DNA from: an uncultured Clostridia bacterium
Lineage (GTDB): Bacteria; Bacillota; Clostridia; UBA1381
NCBI GenBank assembly: GCA_934444735.1
Contig: CAKSDE010000006.1
Span: 1-64,000 of the forward strand
Length of the DNA: 64,000 bases
Direction: 5' to 3'
Shown here one piece after another: positions 1-8,333 of this stretch. The position numbers and the translations under genes were made by a program. The notes under the pieces are model-generated. The model was not told the origin of the DNA and searched no databases. It worked only from the letters and a program-made list of their open reading frames with translations. The first letter of the stretch is position 1. Every line of letters begins with the position of its first letter.

Positions 1-455
1 AATGGGTCCCGTGGGTCAAACAAACTTAATTGATCACTTTCTCTATCCTTCTTCAATTGTTCTGATATGTACGTCTTTATTGCTTTTGTATTTTTCCCCA
101 CGGTATCTACGTAATATCCCTTGCACCAAAATTCGCGGTTTCGGTATGCAAATTTCATATTTCCCCACTTCTGGAATATCAATAATGCGCTTTTTCCTTT
201 TAAATATCCCATAAACCCCGAAACGCTCATTTTGGGCGGGATGCTTACCAACATATGTATATGATCCGGACATACTTCTCCCTCTATTATTTCTACTCCT
301 TTCCATTGACATAGTTGTCTGAGTATTTCACGTATCTCTAATCTTTTTTCTTCATAAAATACTTTTCTTCTATATTTCGGTGCAAACACTATATGATACT
401 TGCAATTCCATTTTGTATGTGCTAAACTATTTACGTCTATGTTTTCTTTTTTCAT
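1..455 (-). CDS. tnpA: IS200/IS605-family transposase TnpA (3' end outside window)
   Basis: Single-strand DNA transposase of the HUH-Y1 class. The frame is open for 151 codons from ATG at 455 to the window edge and lacks only the last few residues. The HUH pair is visible as H65 and H67 (CPDHIHM), and the expected nucleophile is Y129 in the helix KTYISEQ; this spacing matches the family. Conserved family blocks are present: WNCKYHIVFAPKYRR near residue 16, VSGFMGYLKGKS near 78 and FWCKGYY near 109. The tail (SLFDPRD) is the usual family C-terminus, so the gene is probably intact. The ribosome site AGGAGGAATTT is 4-5 bases before the start but lies inside an 18-bp inverted repeat, so translation is probably self-limited. 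It sits downstream of the hcp operon and in the same orientation. Confidence 0.93.
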   Translation of the reverse strand, partial: MKKENIDVNSLAHTKWNCKYHIVFAPKYRRKVFYEEKRLEIREILRQLCQWKGVEIIEGEVCPDHIHMLVSIPPKMSVSGFMGYLKGKSALLIFQKWGNMKFAYRNREFWCKGYYVDTVGKNTKAIKTYISEQLKKDRESDQLSLFDPRDP

Positions 456-459
456 AGAT

Positions 460-529
460 AAATTCCTCCTATGTGTTCTTTATTATTGACTGGCAGGTCA
501 TCTTTATTATAAACACATAGGAGGAATTT
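460..529 (-). promoter_or_regulatory. Leader hairpin hiding the tnpA ribosome site
   Basis: Positions 460-477 and 512-529 form a perfect 18-bp inverted repeat in the tnpA leader. The proximal arm contains the AGGAGG of tnpA and the distal arm its exact complement. A smaller inverted repeat (TGAC/GTCA, 487-500) sits in the loop. Enterobacterial IS200 is known to limit transposase translation with leader structure; this looks like the same strategy with a different sequence. Confidence 0.75.
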
Positions 530-553
530 TTGTTCATCGGTTAACCTTTTTTG

Positions 554-576
554 AACCACGCGACTATCGCGTGGTT
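554..576. repeat. Subterminal hairpin of the IS200/IS605 element
   Basis: The arms AACCACGCGA and TCGCGTGGTT (10 bp, perfect) flank a 3-base loop. It lies upstream of tnpA, where the left-end recognition hairpin of IS200/IS605 elements is expected. These hairpins are bound by TnpA as single-stranded DNA. Confidence 0.7.
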
Positions 577-591
577 TTCTTTATACAACAA

Positions 592-624
592 AAACGGAGT
601 GTACCATGCAGGTACACTCCGTTT
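592..624. terminator. Intrinsic terminator downstream of hcp
   Basis: A perfect 14-bp stem (592-605 with 611-624) with a 5-base loop lies 20 bp beyond the hcp stop. On the minus strand the stem is followed by a T-run (TTTTTGTTG), so it should end the hcp transcript before the insertion sequence. Confidence 0.85.
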
Positions 625-645
625 GCTCTTTTAAAAAAGCATATA

Positions 646-2253
646 TCACAATTGCGGTGATTTCAAAAGCTGCTTTAAGTCCTCCTCCGGAGTGGTAATG
701 GGCGCAATGCCGAAGTTTTCCACCAGATAATTCAGCACATTAGGCGAAATGAACGCCGGCAGTGTAGGTCCAAGCCTGATGTTCTTGATACCTAAATGCA
801 GCAAGGTCAGCAAAATGCACACTGCCTTCTGCTCATACCACGACAGCACCATAGACAGCGGCAAATCGTTCACGCCGCAGCCGAATGCATCGGCAAGCGC
901 AACGGCGATTTGAATGGCGCTGTAAGCATCGTTGCACTGTCCCACGTCCATAAGGCGGGGCAAACCGTTGACCGTGCCGAGATCAAGATCATTAAAGCGG
1001 AATTTGCCGCAGGCAAGAGTCAGCACCACCGTGTCGGCAGGAGTCTGTTTTACAAACTCCGTGTAGTAATTACGTCCCGGGCGCGCTCCGTCGCAGCCTG
1101 CGACAAGGAAGAAATGCTTTATCGCTCCCGCCTTAACCGACTCAATTACCTTATCTGCCACACCAAGCACCGTGCCGCGCGCAAAACCTGTCATAACCGT
1201 GCTGCCGCCGTTGATGCCGGTAAACGCCTTATCCTCGGAATAGCCGCCCAGCTCCAACGCCTTTTCGATAACGGGAGTAAAATCCTTGTCCTCACCGATG
1301 TGTGTTATTTCGGGATATGATACCACCGCCGTAGTAAATACACGGTCGGCATAGCTTGCCCTCGGCGGCATAAGGCAGTTGGTGGTAAAAAGCACAGGCG
1401 CGGGCAGCTCCGCAAATTCTTTTTGCTGATTCTGCCATGCCGTACCGAAATTCCCCTTAAGGTGCGCATACTTTTTCAGTTCGGGATATCCGTGCGCAGG
1501 AAGCATTTCGCCATGTGTGTAGATATTGATGCCTTTGCCCTCGGTCTGCTCCAAAAGCAGCTTGAGGTCATGGAGATCGTGACCTGAAATAACGATGAAC
1601 GGTCCTTTCTCCACGCTCAAAGGAACGGTAACAGGCGTTGGCGTACCGTAGCTTTCTGTGTTCGCCCTGTCAAGAAGTTCCATGCATTTGAGATTTTTTT
1701 CACCGACTTCCATAACTACGGGCAGCAGCTCATTCATGCCGAGATCCTCGCCCACAACAGAAAGAGCCTTTGCAAAAAATCGGTTTACTTCCTCATCGGT
1801 ATAGCCCAGCACCATTGCATGATGCGCATAAGCTGCCATACCGCGCACACCAAAGAGAATGAGTGATTTAAGACTGCGGATATCCTCCTGTGCATTCCAT
1901 ACATTTTCCATATTGTAATCGCCATTTTGTCCGCATGCCGCAGCACAAGCGGAACATCCGGGCAAAAATCCTGCCTTTTCCTCATGCACTCGGCCGATCA
2001 GCTCACGAATGGTTTTCGGGTTAAAATTCACATTGGTAATTGTGGTGAACAGTCCTTCAATAATTAACCGCCATGTGTCCGCACTTACCCTCGGAGCATT
2101 TTCAACTGCCCTTGCAAGTCCTATAAGAGCGCCTGTCAGTTCGTCCTGGAGCTTCGCCACATCGGCACTCTTTCCGCAAACTCCCGCCTTGCCGGTACAA
2201 CCGCTGCAGCCTGCTGTCTGCTCGCACTGAAAACAAAACATATTATTATCCAT
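646..2253 (-). CDS. hcp: Hydroxylamine reductase / hybrid cluster protein
   Basis: Hybrid cluster protein of 535 residues, a cytoplasmic Fe-S enzyme that reduces hydroxylamine and nitric oxide in anaerobes under nitrosative stress. The N-terminal cluster cysteines are C7, C10, C19 and C26. Hybrid-cluster ligands are recognisable further on, for example SGHDLHDLK, TTNCLMPP, VAGCDGARPGR and DVGQCNDAYS. I chose the ATG at 2253, not one nine codons upstream, because GTGAGGA lies 8 bases before it; the upstream start has no ribosome site and overlaps the previous stop. It follows the ferredoxin-like gene by 19 bp and is surely co-transcribed with it, opposite a Crp/Fnr-type regulator that probably controls both. 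Confidence 0.96.
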   Translation of the reverse strand: MDNNMFCFQCEQTAGCSGCTGKAGVCGKSADVAKLQDELTGALIGLARAVENAPRVSADTWRLIIEGLFTTITNVNFNPKTIRELIGRVHEEKAGFLPGCSACAAACGQNGDYNMENVWNAQEDIRSLKSLILFGVRGMAAYAHHAMVLGYTDEEVNRFFAKALSVVGEDLGMNELLPVVMEVGEKNLKCMELLDRANTESYGTPTPVTVPLSVEKGPFIVISGHDLHDLKLLLEQTEGKGINIYTHGEMLPAHGYPELKKYAHLKGNFGTAWQNQQKEFAELPAPVLFTTNCLMPPRASYADRVFTTAVVSYPEITHIGEDKDFTPVIEKALELGGYSEDKAFTGINGGSTVMTGFARGTVLGVADKVIESVKAGAIKHFFLVAGCDGARPGRNYYTEFVKQTPADTVVLTLACGKFRFNDLDLGTVNGLPRLMDVGQCNDAYSAIQIAVALADAFGCGVNDLPLSMVLSWYEQKAVCILLTLLHLGIKNIRLGPTLPAFISPNVLNYLVENFGIAPITTPEEDLKQLLKSPQL

Positions 2254-2272
2254 ATTAAAAATCCTCACTTTC

Positions 2273-2995
2273 TTAATCATGTATTTTTCCGTCTGTGGAA
2301 ATAGTCACAACCTGCCACGGAATAAACTTTCCGCTCTGCTGCAATGCGGTTTTGACTGCCTGCTCCAGTCCGCCGCAGCATGGGACCTCCATACGGACAA
2401 CGGTTACGCTTTTAATATCGTTATTGCGGATTATCTCCGCAAGCTTTTCCGAATAGTCCACACTGTCAAGTTTCGGGCAGCCCACAAGCGTGATATGCCC
2501 TTTTATGAACTCCTCATGAAAGGCAGCGTAGGCATAAGCCGTACAGTCGGCGGCAATCAGCAGCTTTGCACCGTCAAAATACGGCGCATTCACCGGAACG
2601 AGCTTTATCTGTACAGGCCACTGCGACAGTCGGCTGACAGGCTTTGTGTGAAAAATCTCTTCCTCTGCACATTCCGTATGCTCAATCTTTTTTGATTGAC
2701 TCCCCGGGCAGCCGCACGGCAATATCATTCCCTCTTTTTTTATTTTTTCCCGCATCTTTCTCTGTTTATTCTCCATAACGGCTTTTTCATCATAAGCGGC
2801 CGCCTCACGCTCAACAAAGGTAATAGCACCGGTGGGGCAAGCAGGCAAACAGTCACCCAGACCGTCGCAATAATCGTCCCTCATAAGCTTTGCCTTGCCG
2901 TCTACCATAGAAATTGCTCCTTCGTGACAGGCAGCGGCACAAGCACCGCATCCGTTGCATTTTTCCTGATTAATTTCAATAATTTTTCTTTTCAT
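2273..2995 (-). CDS. 4Fe-4S ferredoxin-like protein, likely electron partner of Hcp
   Basis: A 240-residue protein with two N-terminal [4Fe-4S] motifs (CNGCGACAAAC near residue 14 and CDGLGDCLPAC near 43). A long unassigned C-terminal part carries additional cysteines (PCGCPG near 93, CCGG near 206). Proteins of this architecture are commonly encoded directly before hcp in Clostridia and are assumed to supply electrons to it; that role is inference from context. The start has a strong AAGGAGGTAC site 5 bases upstream. It is the first gene of the operon, facing the regulator at 3080 across an 84-bp control region. Confidence 0.88.
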   Translation of the reverse strand: MKRKIIEINQEKCNGCGACAAACHEGAISMVDGKAKLMRDDYCDGLGDCLPACPTGAITFVEREAAAYDEKAVMENKQRKMREKIKKEGMILPCGCPGSQSKKIEHTECAEEEIFHTKPVSRLSQWPVQIKLVPVNAPYFDGAKLLIAADCTAYAYAAFHEEFIKGHITLVGCPKLDSVDYSEKLAEIIRNNDIKSVTVVRMEVPCCGGLEQAVKTALQQSGKFIPWQVVTISTDGKIHD

Positions 2996-3007
2996 AACAG
3001 TACCTCC

Positions 3008-3060
3008 TTGACTTTTCTACTCCATTATAGTATAATAAATTCAATAAGTCTGTTGAATTT
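3008..3060 (+). promoter_or_regulatory. Promoter and operator of the crp/fnr-type regulator, shared with the hcp operon
   Basis: On the plus strand TTGACT (3008-3013), a 17-bp spacer and TATAAT (3031-3036) form a consensus sigma-A promoter for the regulator. A perfect palindrome, AAATTCAA-N8-TTGAATTT (3037-3060), covers the predicted start point, a position that would give autorepression. A minus-strand TATAAT (3024-3029) for the hcp operon lies beside it, so one dimer could control both directions. The sequence differs from the classic FNR box. Confidence 0.75.
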
Positions 3061-3079
3061 TCAACGAAAGAGGATTTTT

Positions 3080-3742
3080 ATGAAAAAATTTTTACCAATT
3101 ATTCGTTCTTCTCAGCTTTTTTCTGGTATTTCCGATGAAGAACTCGCTGATATACTCTCATGCCTCGATACGAAAAAAGAGAGTTTTCCTAAAGATACAT
3201 TTCTGATGCGCGTTGGTGATACGGCGGAATCGATTGGACTGGTTCTGTCGGGAAGTGTTCTGGTCATACAGGAGGACATTTGGGGCAATCGCAACATTCT
3301 TTCAAAGGCAGGCCCATCTCAGACCTTCGCCGCCGCTTATGCCTGTGCTCCCGGTTCGGTGCTGAATGTGAGTGTAGTTGCGGAAACTCCCGTTACTGCA
3401 ATATTTTTGAATGTAGCGCGTGTTATGAATATGTGCTCATCTGCCTGTGCGCACCACAACCGTATTCTTCAAAATCTGCTCGGCGAGCTTGCAGAGAAAA
3501 ATCTGCGTTTTAATGAAAAGCTCACACATATGGGACAGCGCACCACCCGCGCAAAGCTCATGTCCTATTTATCCTCCGAAGCACAGCGGCTCGGGAAATA
3601 CGAATTTGATATCCCTTTTTCAAGACAGCAGCTCGCGGATTATCTTGCGGTCGAGCGCAGCGGTCTTTCGCTTGAACTTGGGAAGATGAAAAAAGACGAA
3701 CTTTTAGACTTTCACAAAAATCATTTCATTTTAAAGGTATAA
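3080..3742 (+). CDS. Crp/Fnr-family transcription regulator, probably HcpR-type
   Basis: 220 residues: an N-terminal cyclic-nucleotide-like beta-roll (about 15-115), a long dimer helix (about 120-145) and a C-terminal Crp-type winged helix (FSRQQLADYLAVERSGLSLEL near 175-195). There is no N-terminal cysteine cluster as in FNR, but Cys residues appear before the dimer helix (MCSSACAHH), so sensing by a [4Fe-4S] cluster of the FNR type is unlikely. Regulators of this size next to hcp in anaerobes are usually nitrosative-stress sensors of the HcpR group; that is inference. ATG at 3080 follows AGAGGA by 5-6 bases; longer upstream readings have no ribosome site and would run through the operator. 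Confidence 0.9.
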   Translation: MKKFLPIIRSSQLFSGISDEELADILSCLDTKKESFPKDTFLMRVGDTAESIGLVLSGSVLVIQEDIWGNRNILSKAGPSQTFAAAYACAPGSVLNVSVVAETPVTAIFLNVARVMNMCSSACAHHNRILQNLLGELAEKNLRFNEKLTHMGQRTTRAKLMSYLSSEAQRLGKYEFDIPFSRQQLADYLAVERSGLSLELGKMKKDELLDFHKNHFILKV

Positions 3743-3778
3743 ATCCGCGTACAAAATAAGAACTATATCGGCATATAT

Positions 3779-3811
3779 AAAAAGAGATGCGTTTTTCGCA
3801 TCTCTTTTTTA
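3779..3811. terminator. Bidirectional terminator between crp-type gene and rlmD
   Basis: A 13-bp stem, AAAAAGAGATGCG with CGCATCTCTTTTT, around a 5-T loop. The arms begin with an A-run and end with a T-run, so it serves both convergent genes. Confidence 0.9.
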
Positions 3812-3835
3812 TCGGATTTATTTAAAAATCAAGGA

Positions 3836-5200
3836 TTATTGCATATTTCGGTTTTGCAGCAACACTATAGTCTCCACGTGCCCCGTATTGGGGAACATAT
3901 CCACAGCGCACACTTTTTTCGCGGCATATCCGTTCTCGCTCAAAAATTTCACATCTCTTGCCAGCGTTGCGGGATTGCAGGAGACATACACCACCCTTGC
4001 CGCCCGGGACTTCACTATTGCCGAAAGAGTACGCGGATCGCTGCCCTTTCTCGGCGGATCAAGTATCACGACATTCGGAGATATGCTTTTTTCTATCAGC
4101 TTCGGGACAAGCATTGACGCATCACTGCAAAAGAATTCTGCATTTTCAATACCGTTTCTTTCGGCATTCTCTTTAGCATTTTCTATCGCCTCGGGAACAA
4201 TCTCCACTCCCGTAACGTGCTTTGCAAACCGTGCGGCATATAAGGATATCGTGCCTATTCCGCAGTAAATATCCATAACCTCATCATCTTTTTTTATATC
4301 CGCATACTCAATCGCTTTTTTATAAAGCTTTTCTGTCTGTTCATGGTTTATCTGGAAAAAGCTGTACGGCGATATTTCATAATCCATACCGCACAGCCTG
4401 TCCGAAATCGTACTTTTGCCGTACAATATAATATTTCTGTCGCCCAGAACAAGATTTGTTCGTTTCTTGTTTACATTAAGAATGATGCTCACAACATCGG
4501 GGCTTATCTTTCTTAATCTTTCAACAAGATCATTTTTATTCGGCAGTTCCTCCCCATTTGCCGAAATAACAATCATTATCTCCCCCGATTGAGTACCCCT
4601 GCGTGTAAAAATGCGCCTAATCATGCCGCTATGAGTTTCTTCATTATAGCTATCAACATGATTTTCCGTCATATATTCTTTAACCGCGGCAATTACCGGC
4701 GCATTAAATTCCGCTCCCAAAAGACAATCGGCAAGCGGAATAATATCATGACTGCGCTCTCTGAAAAACCCGCATACGGGATTTCCCTCTCTGTCCTCTC
4801 CAACAGGAAAAATCATCTTATTGCGGTATCTTTCGGGATTATCCGCACCGATAATCTCATCCGTTTCGCAATCGATACCGCCAATTCGTTTAAGTGCGTT
4901 TCGGACGATATTCTTTTTTATCTCAAGCTGTTTTTCATATTTTATATGCAAAAACTTACAGCCGCCGCATTTTGCAAAAGCAGGGCAGGAAACATCGCAT
5001 CTGTCGGGTGACGGCATTATTATATCGAGCATTTTACCGTATGCATAGTTTTTTAGAACTTTAACAATCAGCACTAAAACCCTATCCCCCGAAACCGTTC
5101 CGGGGACAAAAACCGCAAATCCGTCTATATGCCCGACGCCGCTCCCCTCCGCCGTCACATCTGTTATTTCAATGGTATAAATCTTATTTTTTTCTATCAC
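3836..5200 (-). CDS. rlmD: 23S rRNA (uracil-5-)-methyltransferase, RumA/RlmD family
   Basis: SAM-dependent RNA m5U methyltransferase of about 454 residues. An N-terminal TRAM RNA-binding domain (residues 5-60) is followed by a four-cysteine Fe-S motif (CDVSCPAFAKCGGC near 70-85). The catalytic domain has SAM motif MDIYCGIGTISLY, the DPPRKG motif and the nucleophile motif VSCNPATLARD. Which uracil it modifies (1939, 747 or tRNA U54) cannot be read from sequence. Three in-frame GTG codons open the frame; the one at 5200 is 9 bases after AAGGTG and is my choice, with 5206 and 5212 possible. It is a single gene, 63 bp after the oxidoreductase operon and possibly read through from it. Confidence 0.92.
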   Translation of the reverse strand: MIEKNKIYTIEITDVTAEGSGVGHIDGFAVFVPGTVSGDRVLVLIVKVLKNYAYGKMLDIIMPSPDRCDVSCPAFAKCGGCKFLHIKYEKQLEIKKNIVRNALKRIGGIDCETDEIIGADNPERYRNKMIFPVGEDREGNPVCGFFRERSHDIIPLADCLLGAEFNAPVIAAVKEYMTENHVDSYNEETHSGMIRRIFTRRGTQSGEIMIVISANGEELPNKNDLVERLRKISPDVVSIILNVNKKRTNLVLGDRNIILYGKSTISDRLCGMDYEISPYSFFQINHEQTEKLYKKAIEYADIKKDDEVMDIYCGIGTISLYAARFAKHVTGVEIVPEAIENAKENAERNGIENAEFFCSDASMLVPKLIEKSISPNVVILDPPRKGSDPRTLSAIVKSRAARVVYVSCNPATLARDVKFLSENGYAAKKVCAVDMFPNTGHVETIVLLQNRNMQ

Positions 5201-5275
5201 AAACACTCTCACCTTAACTGTTTTTTATAATTATACCATGCTTTTTTTCAAAATGCAACCTCAGACGCATATATT

Positions 5276-6259
5276 TTATTTCACCTGCATAACCACCTTA
5301 CCGACATTTTCCCCATGCTGAAGTATGGCGTGCGCCTTTTCTGCCTCCTCAATCGGCAGAACCTTGCAGACAGTCGGTTTTATCAATCCTTCTTCAATTT
5401 TCGGGAACACATTTTCCACAAGCTCGGATAATATCTGCGCTTTAACCTCGGGAGTTCTCGAACGCAAAGTTGAACCGATAATCCTCACGTTTCTTACATA
5501 TATATTTTTAAGGTCAATTTCGGTCTTTTGTCCTGCCAAAGCTGCAATCATTATCCACCTTGCGCCATGCGCCAAATACGGCAGACACTCGCCCATCTGC
5601 TCACCGCCTACGCAATCGATTGCAACATCAACACCGTGTCCGTTCTCCAGCTCTCTTTTTAAAACATCTGCCGTTCTCTCTTTTGATGTATTTATTACAA
5701 TGTCCGCATTCAAATGCTTTATCGCCTCCGCTTTCGCGTCCGAGCGAACCGATGTTATAACTCTTATTCCGAATGCTTTTGCCATAGGGATTATAACGCT
5801 TGCCAGTCCGCTTGCTCCGGCGTGCATCAAGAGAGTATTACCCTCTTTAATTTTACCTTCGATAAAAAGATTTAAATATGCCGTCGCAAATGCCTCCGGA
5901 ATTGCAGCCGCTTCCACCATTGAACAGTTTTTCGGAACTCTCATAAGCATATCGTATTTTACTGCAACATATTCAGCATATCCGCCTCCCCCTAAAAGTG
6001 CACAAACTTTGTCACCAATTTTCCAATTCGACTTTTCTTTTACTCCGTTTCCGACTTCAACAATTTCTCCGGAAATTTCAAGTCCCATCCACTCAGGGCA
6101 TCCCGGAGGCGGCGGATAATCTCCTTCTCTCTGCATTAAATCAGCACGGTTTAGTGCTGCCGCCTCAATTTTTACAAGTACCTCGTCCGGTTTTATAATC
6201 GGATCGGGTACATCGCTCCATGATAATGATTTATCTTTATTTATAAGTATTGCTTTCAT
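5276..6259 (-). CDS. Zinc-independent quinone oxidoreductase (PIG3-like MDR)
   Basis: A 327-residue medium-chain dehydrogenase/reductase of the NAD(P)H:quinone oxidoreductase type. Signature pieces are ALNRADLMQREGDYPPPPG near residue 35, the nucleotide-binding stretch LLMHAGASGLASV near 145 and IDCVGGE near 215. Zinc ligands are absent, as is usual for this branch. Substrate unknown. GAGG lies 8-9 bases before the ATG. Third gene of the operon that starts at 8302, 13 bp after the Gfo/Idh gene. Confidence 0.88.
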   Translation of the reverse strand: MKAILINKDKSLSWSDVPDPIIKPDEVLVKIEAAALNRADLMQREGDYPPPPGCPEWMGLEISGEIVEVGNGVKEKSNWKIGDKVCALLGGGGYAEYVAVKYDMLMRVPKNCSMVEAAAIPEAFATAYLNLFIEGKIKEGNTLLMHAGASGLASVIIPMAKAFGIRVITSVRSDAKAEAIKHLNADIVINTSKERTADVLKRELENGHGVDVAIDCVGGEQMGECLPYLAHGARWIMIAALAGQKTEIDLKNIYVRNVRIIGSTLRSRTPEVKAQILSELVENVFPKIEEGLIKPTVCKVLPIEEAEKAHAILQHGENVGKVVMQVK

Positions 6260-6272
6260 TTTTTTATTCCTC

Positions 6273-7283
6273 TTATCTCACTCCGCACGCTTTTAAGAGC
6301 GTTTTATATAGCTTTAATTCATAGTCATAATCGAACGGATTTTCCAAATCACCGCAAACCATTTTGCAAAAATCCGACATCATGTAATCATACCTGCCGT
6401 ACGGCTTTGACGAAACAATCGGTGCGCGGTAGCACCAGTCAACATCGGCTTTTTTCTTATTCACCTCTGCCGTCTGCGTGTATATATCCCCGTTTTCATC
6501 AAAGGACTCTAAGGGTTTCATTTCAATCGTCCCCTCCGAGCCGCATATAACAAGCTGGCGCCTTGAATATCCGCCCGGCTCTGCCGCACAGGTTTTGGCA
6601 AACGAGATTCCGTTTTTATATTTTAAAACCGCAAATCCGTAATCCTCCGCCGTTGTACCGCCTATTTGGGTAGGGCGGTTCAGCGGAATAACCTCCTCGG
6701 GAAAGCCTTGTATGCGCACAATCAGATCAATCAAATGACACCCCAAAAAGAACATCATCCCCCCACGAAATCTTGCAAGCCATTCGCGCTTTTCTCTTCC
6801 ATGCTCGCAGTTCATCTGTGCCTCAACCGCATAAATCTCACCGATTTCTCCCGATCTTGCTTTTTTTATCGCCTCATTTATAGCCGGGTTATACCGGTAC
6901 ATATACCCCAAATGCAAAACCGACTTGTTTTCCTTTGCGGCATTTATCAGTTTTTCAAATTCATTAAGTTTAAGACCGCCCGGCTTATCCATATGAACCG
7001 GCAAACCCTTTTTTGCCGCCGCATATGCATATTGAGTCAGGTTTTCCTCCTCCGTTTCAACAATTACAGCATCAATGTCTTTCAAGTTCAACGCTTCATC
7101 AACCGTCACAATCGGGAGCTTATTTTCATAATTCTTTAATCTTTCGCAAAAGTCCGTTTTTTCACTTTCCGGCATACCGAGAGCGCACACATCATAAATA
7201 TCTTGCTGCTTTAACACGGTATCGAGTATGCCGGTTGCATGGTCATGCCCTATTCCTATCTGAACAACTCTGATCTTTCTCAT
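6273..7283 (-). CDS. Gfo/Idh/MocA-family oxidoreductase
   Basis: A 336-residue NAD(P)-dependent sugar or cyclitol oxidoreductase. An N-terminal Rossmann fold (VVQIGIGHDHA at residues 5-15) is followed by the family active-site region, here MDKPGG, where many members have EKP. The alpha/beta C-terminal domain contains the HxxD pair in GCHLIDL. The replacement of E by D in the EKP motif is worth noting; substrate is not predictable. I prefer ATG 7283, preceded by GGAGGAAAAT, over an ATG four codons earlier. It overlaps the stop of the preceding dehydrogenase by 4 bp, so the two are translationally coupled. Confidence 0.9.
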   Translation of the reverse strand: MRKIRVVQIGIGHDHATGILDTVLKQQDIYDVCALGMPESEKTDFCERLKNYENKLPIVTVDEALNLKDIDAVIVETEEENLTQYAYAAAKKGLPVHMDKPGGLKLNEFEKLINAAKENKSVLHLGYMYRYNPAINEAIKKARSGEIGEIYAVEAQMNCEHGREKREWLARFRGGMMFFLGCHLIDLIVRIQGFPEEVIPLNRPTQIGGTTAEDYGFAVLKYKNGISFAKTCAAEPGGYSRRQLVICGSEGTIEMKPLESFDENGDIYTQTAEVNKKKADVDWCYRAPIVSSKPYGRYDYMMSDFCKMVCGDLENPFDYDYELKLYKTLLKACGVR

Positions 7284-8302
7284 ATTTTCCTCCAATCGAA
7301 CTGAACAAAGGTCGGGAAGTCTTTTTCGCTGACCAATCTTTTATACACCTCGCCGCACTCTTTAGGAGAATGTACCTCGTCTATCATACCCTTTATATTC
7401 ACTCTTCCTCCCGCCATGAGCTTTAGCTGCGCTTTTATATCGTCCCTGTGGGTAAAATGCCCGGGGTATGATTCATTATTGGGGCGTGCCATGGTATGTG
7501 CACCGATTAAACTTATTCCCCGTCCATGCACCTTGCGGTAATAATCTATAGTGAAGTTTTTGTTTCTCGTGCAGCCCAAAAGCGCAACTCTGCCCATTGG
7601 TGCCATGCAGTCCAGACACTCATCAAGCCCGATACCGAGTCCCGTCACCTCAATTGCCGCATTTACTCCGCCGCAGGTCAGCTCTTTTATTTTCTCCGCA
7701 AAATCCTTATCGGTCGGGTCAAAAGCAAAATCCGCCCCGAACTTCAACGCCTTTTTCCGTCTGCCTTCATTCGGATCAACCGCAATTACAGGTACAGCGC
7801 CTGCCGCACGTGCAAACTGAACCGCTAAAAGTCCGAGTGTTCCGAGTCCCATAACAAGTGCAGACTCGCCGATTTCAAGCCGCGTCTTTCTTACCGCCGC
7901 CAAAGGGAAATTGCCGATATGGCAGAATGCCGCCTCCTCAAATGAGATATTCTCATCTTCTATCTTTATAACATTCTGCTCGGGGAGTACGTTAAAAAGC
8001 TTATGAAAGCTTGCATACATTACAACCCGATCCCCCGGCTTTATACTCTCTACCCCCTCGCCGACCTCTTCGGCAATTCCTGCGCTGCTGTAGCCGCAAA
8101 ATCTCGGGAATCCCGCTTCTTTTGCCGGAGGAGCATATATATTAGTGTTCAGATCCCCCGTTATATTCGCTCTCTCCGTCCCCGAGCTTATCGAGCTTAC
8201 AACCGTTCTTACACGCACCTCACCCGGCTGCGGTTTTCTGTCCTCTGCCGCCAAAAGCTCTGCGGTATCCTTTTTTGTAAAAACTATCTGTTTGTTTTCC
8301 AT
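7280..8302 (-). CDS. Medium-chain dehydrogenase, zinc-ligand-poor alcohol dehydrogenase type
   Basis: A 340-residue MDR protein with the GroES-like N-terminal fold and a Rossmann domain (VMGLGTLGLLAVQFARAAGA near 148-167). The catalytic cysteine position reads SSISSGTER, so the usual catalytic-zinc cysteine is missing and the structural-zinc cysteine loop is also absent. The closest family I recognise is the BchC-like or uncharacterised sugar-dehydrogenase branch. Paired with the Gfo/Idh gene it probably works on a sugar or sugar acid. First gene of a three-gene operon divergent from an AraC regulator; the ribosome site is GAGGTGAG. Confidence 0.85.
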   Translation of the reverse strand: MENKQIVFTKKDTAELLAAEDRKPQPGEVRVRTVVSSISSGTERANITGDLNTNIYAPPAKEAGFPRFCGYSSAGIAEEVGEGVESIKPGDRVVMYASFHKLFNVLPEQNVIKIEDENISFEEAAFCHIGNFPLAAVRKTRLEIGESALVMGLGTLGLLAVQFARAAGAVPVIAVDPNEGRRKKALKFGADFAFDPTDKDFAEKIKELTCGGVNAAIEVTGLGIGLDECLDCMAPMGRVALLGCTRNKNFTIDYYRKVHGRGISLIGAHTMARPNNESYPGHFTHRDDIKAQLKLMAGGRVNIKGMIDEVHSPKECGEVYKRLVSEKDFPTFVQFDWRKI

Positions 8303-8333
8303 TTCTTGCTCACCTCATTTTGTTTTTATAGTA

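Larger units (their letters stand above)
1..580 (-). mobile_element. IS200/IS605-family insertion sequence, truncated by window edge
   Basis: The segment holds an IS200-type transposase gene with its long structured leader (460-529) and, further upstream, a perfect 10-bp-arm hairpin (554-576) of the kind that marks an end of IS200/IS605 elements. These elements move as single strands and have subterminal hairpins instead of terminal inverted repeats. The other end lies outside the window. The upstream boundary near 580 is approximate: I cannot place the cleavage site from one copy. Confidence 0.8.

Noticed and set aside
796..1320. Long open frame opposite hcp
   Set aside because: It lies fully antisense to a certain gene, has no ribosome site, and its translation has no recognisable domain; open antisense frames follow from codon bias.
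5325..6119. 264-codon open frame opposite the quinone oxidoreductase gene
   Set aside because: Mirror frame of a clear coding gene, no ribosome site, low-complexity Ser/Ile-rich translation.
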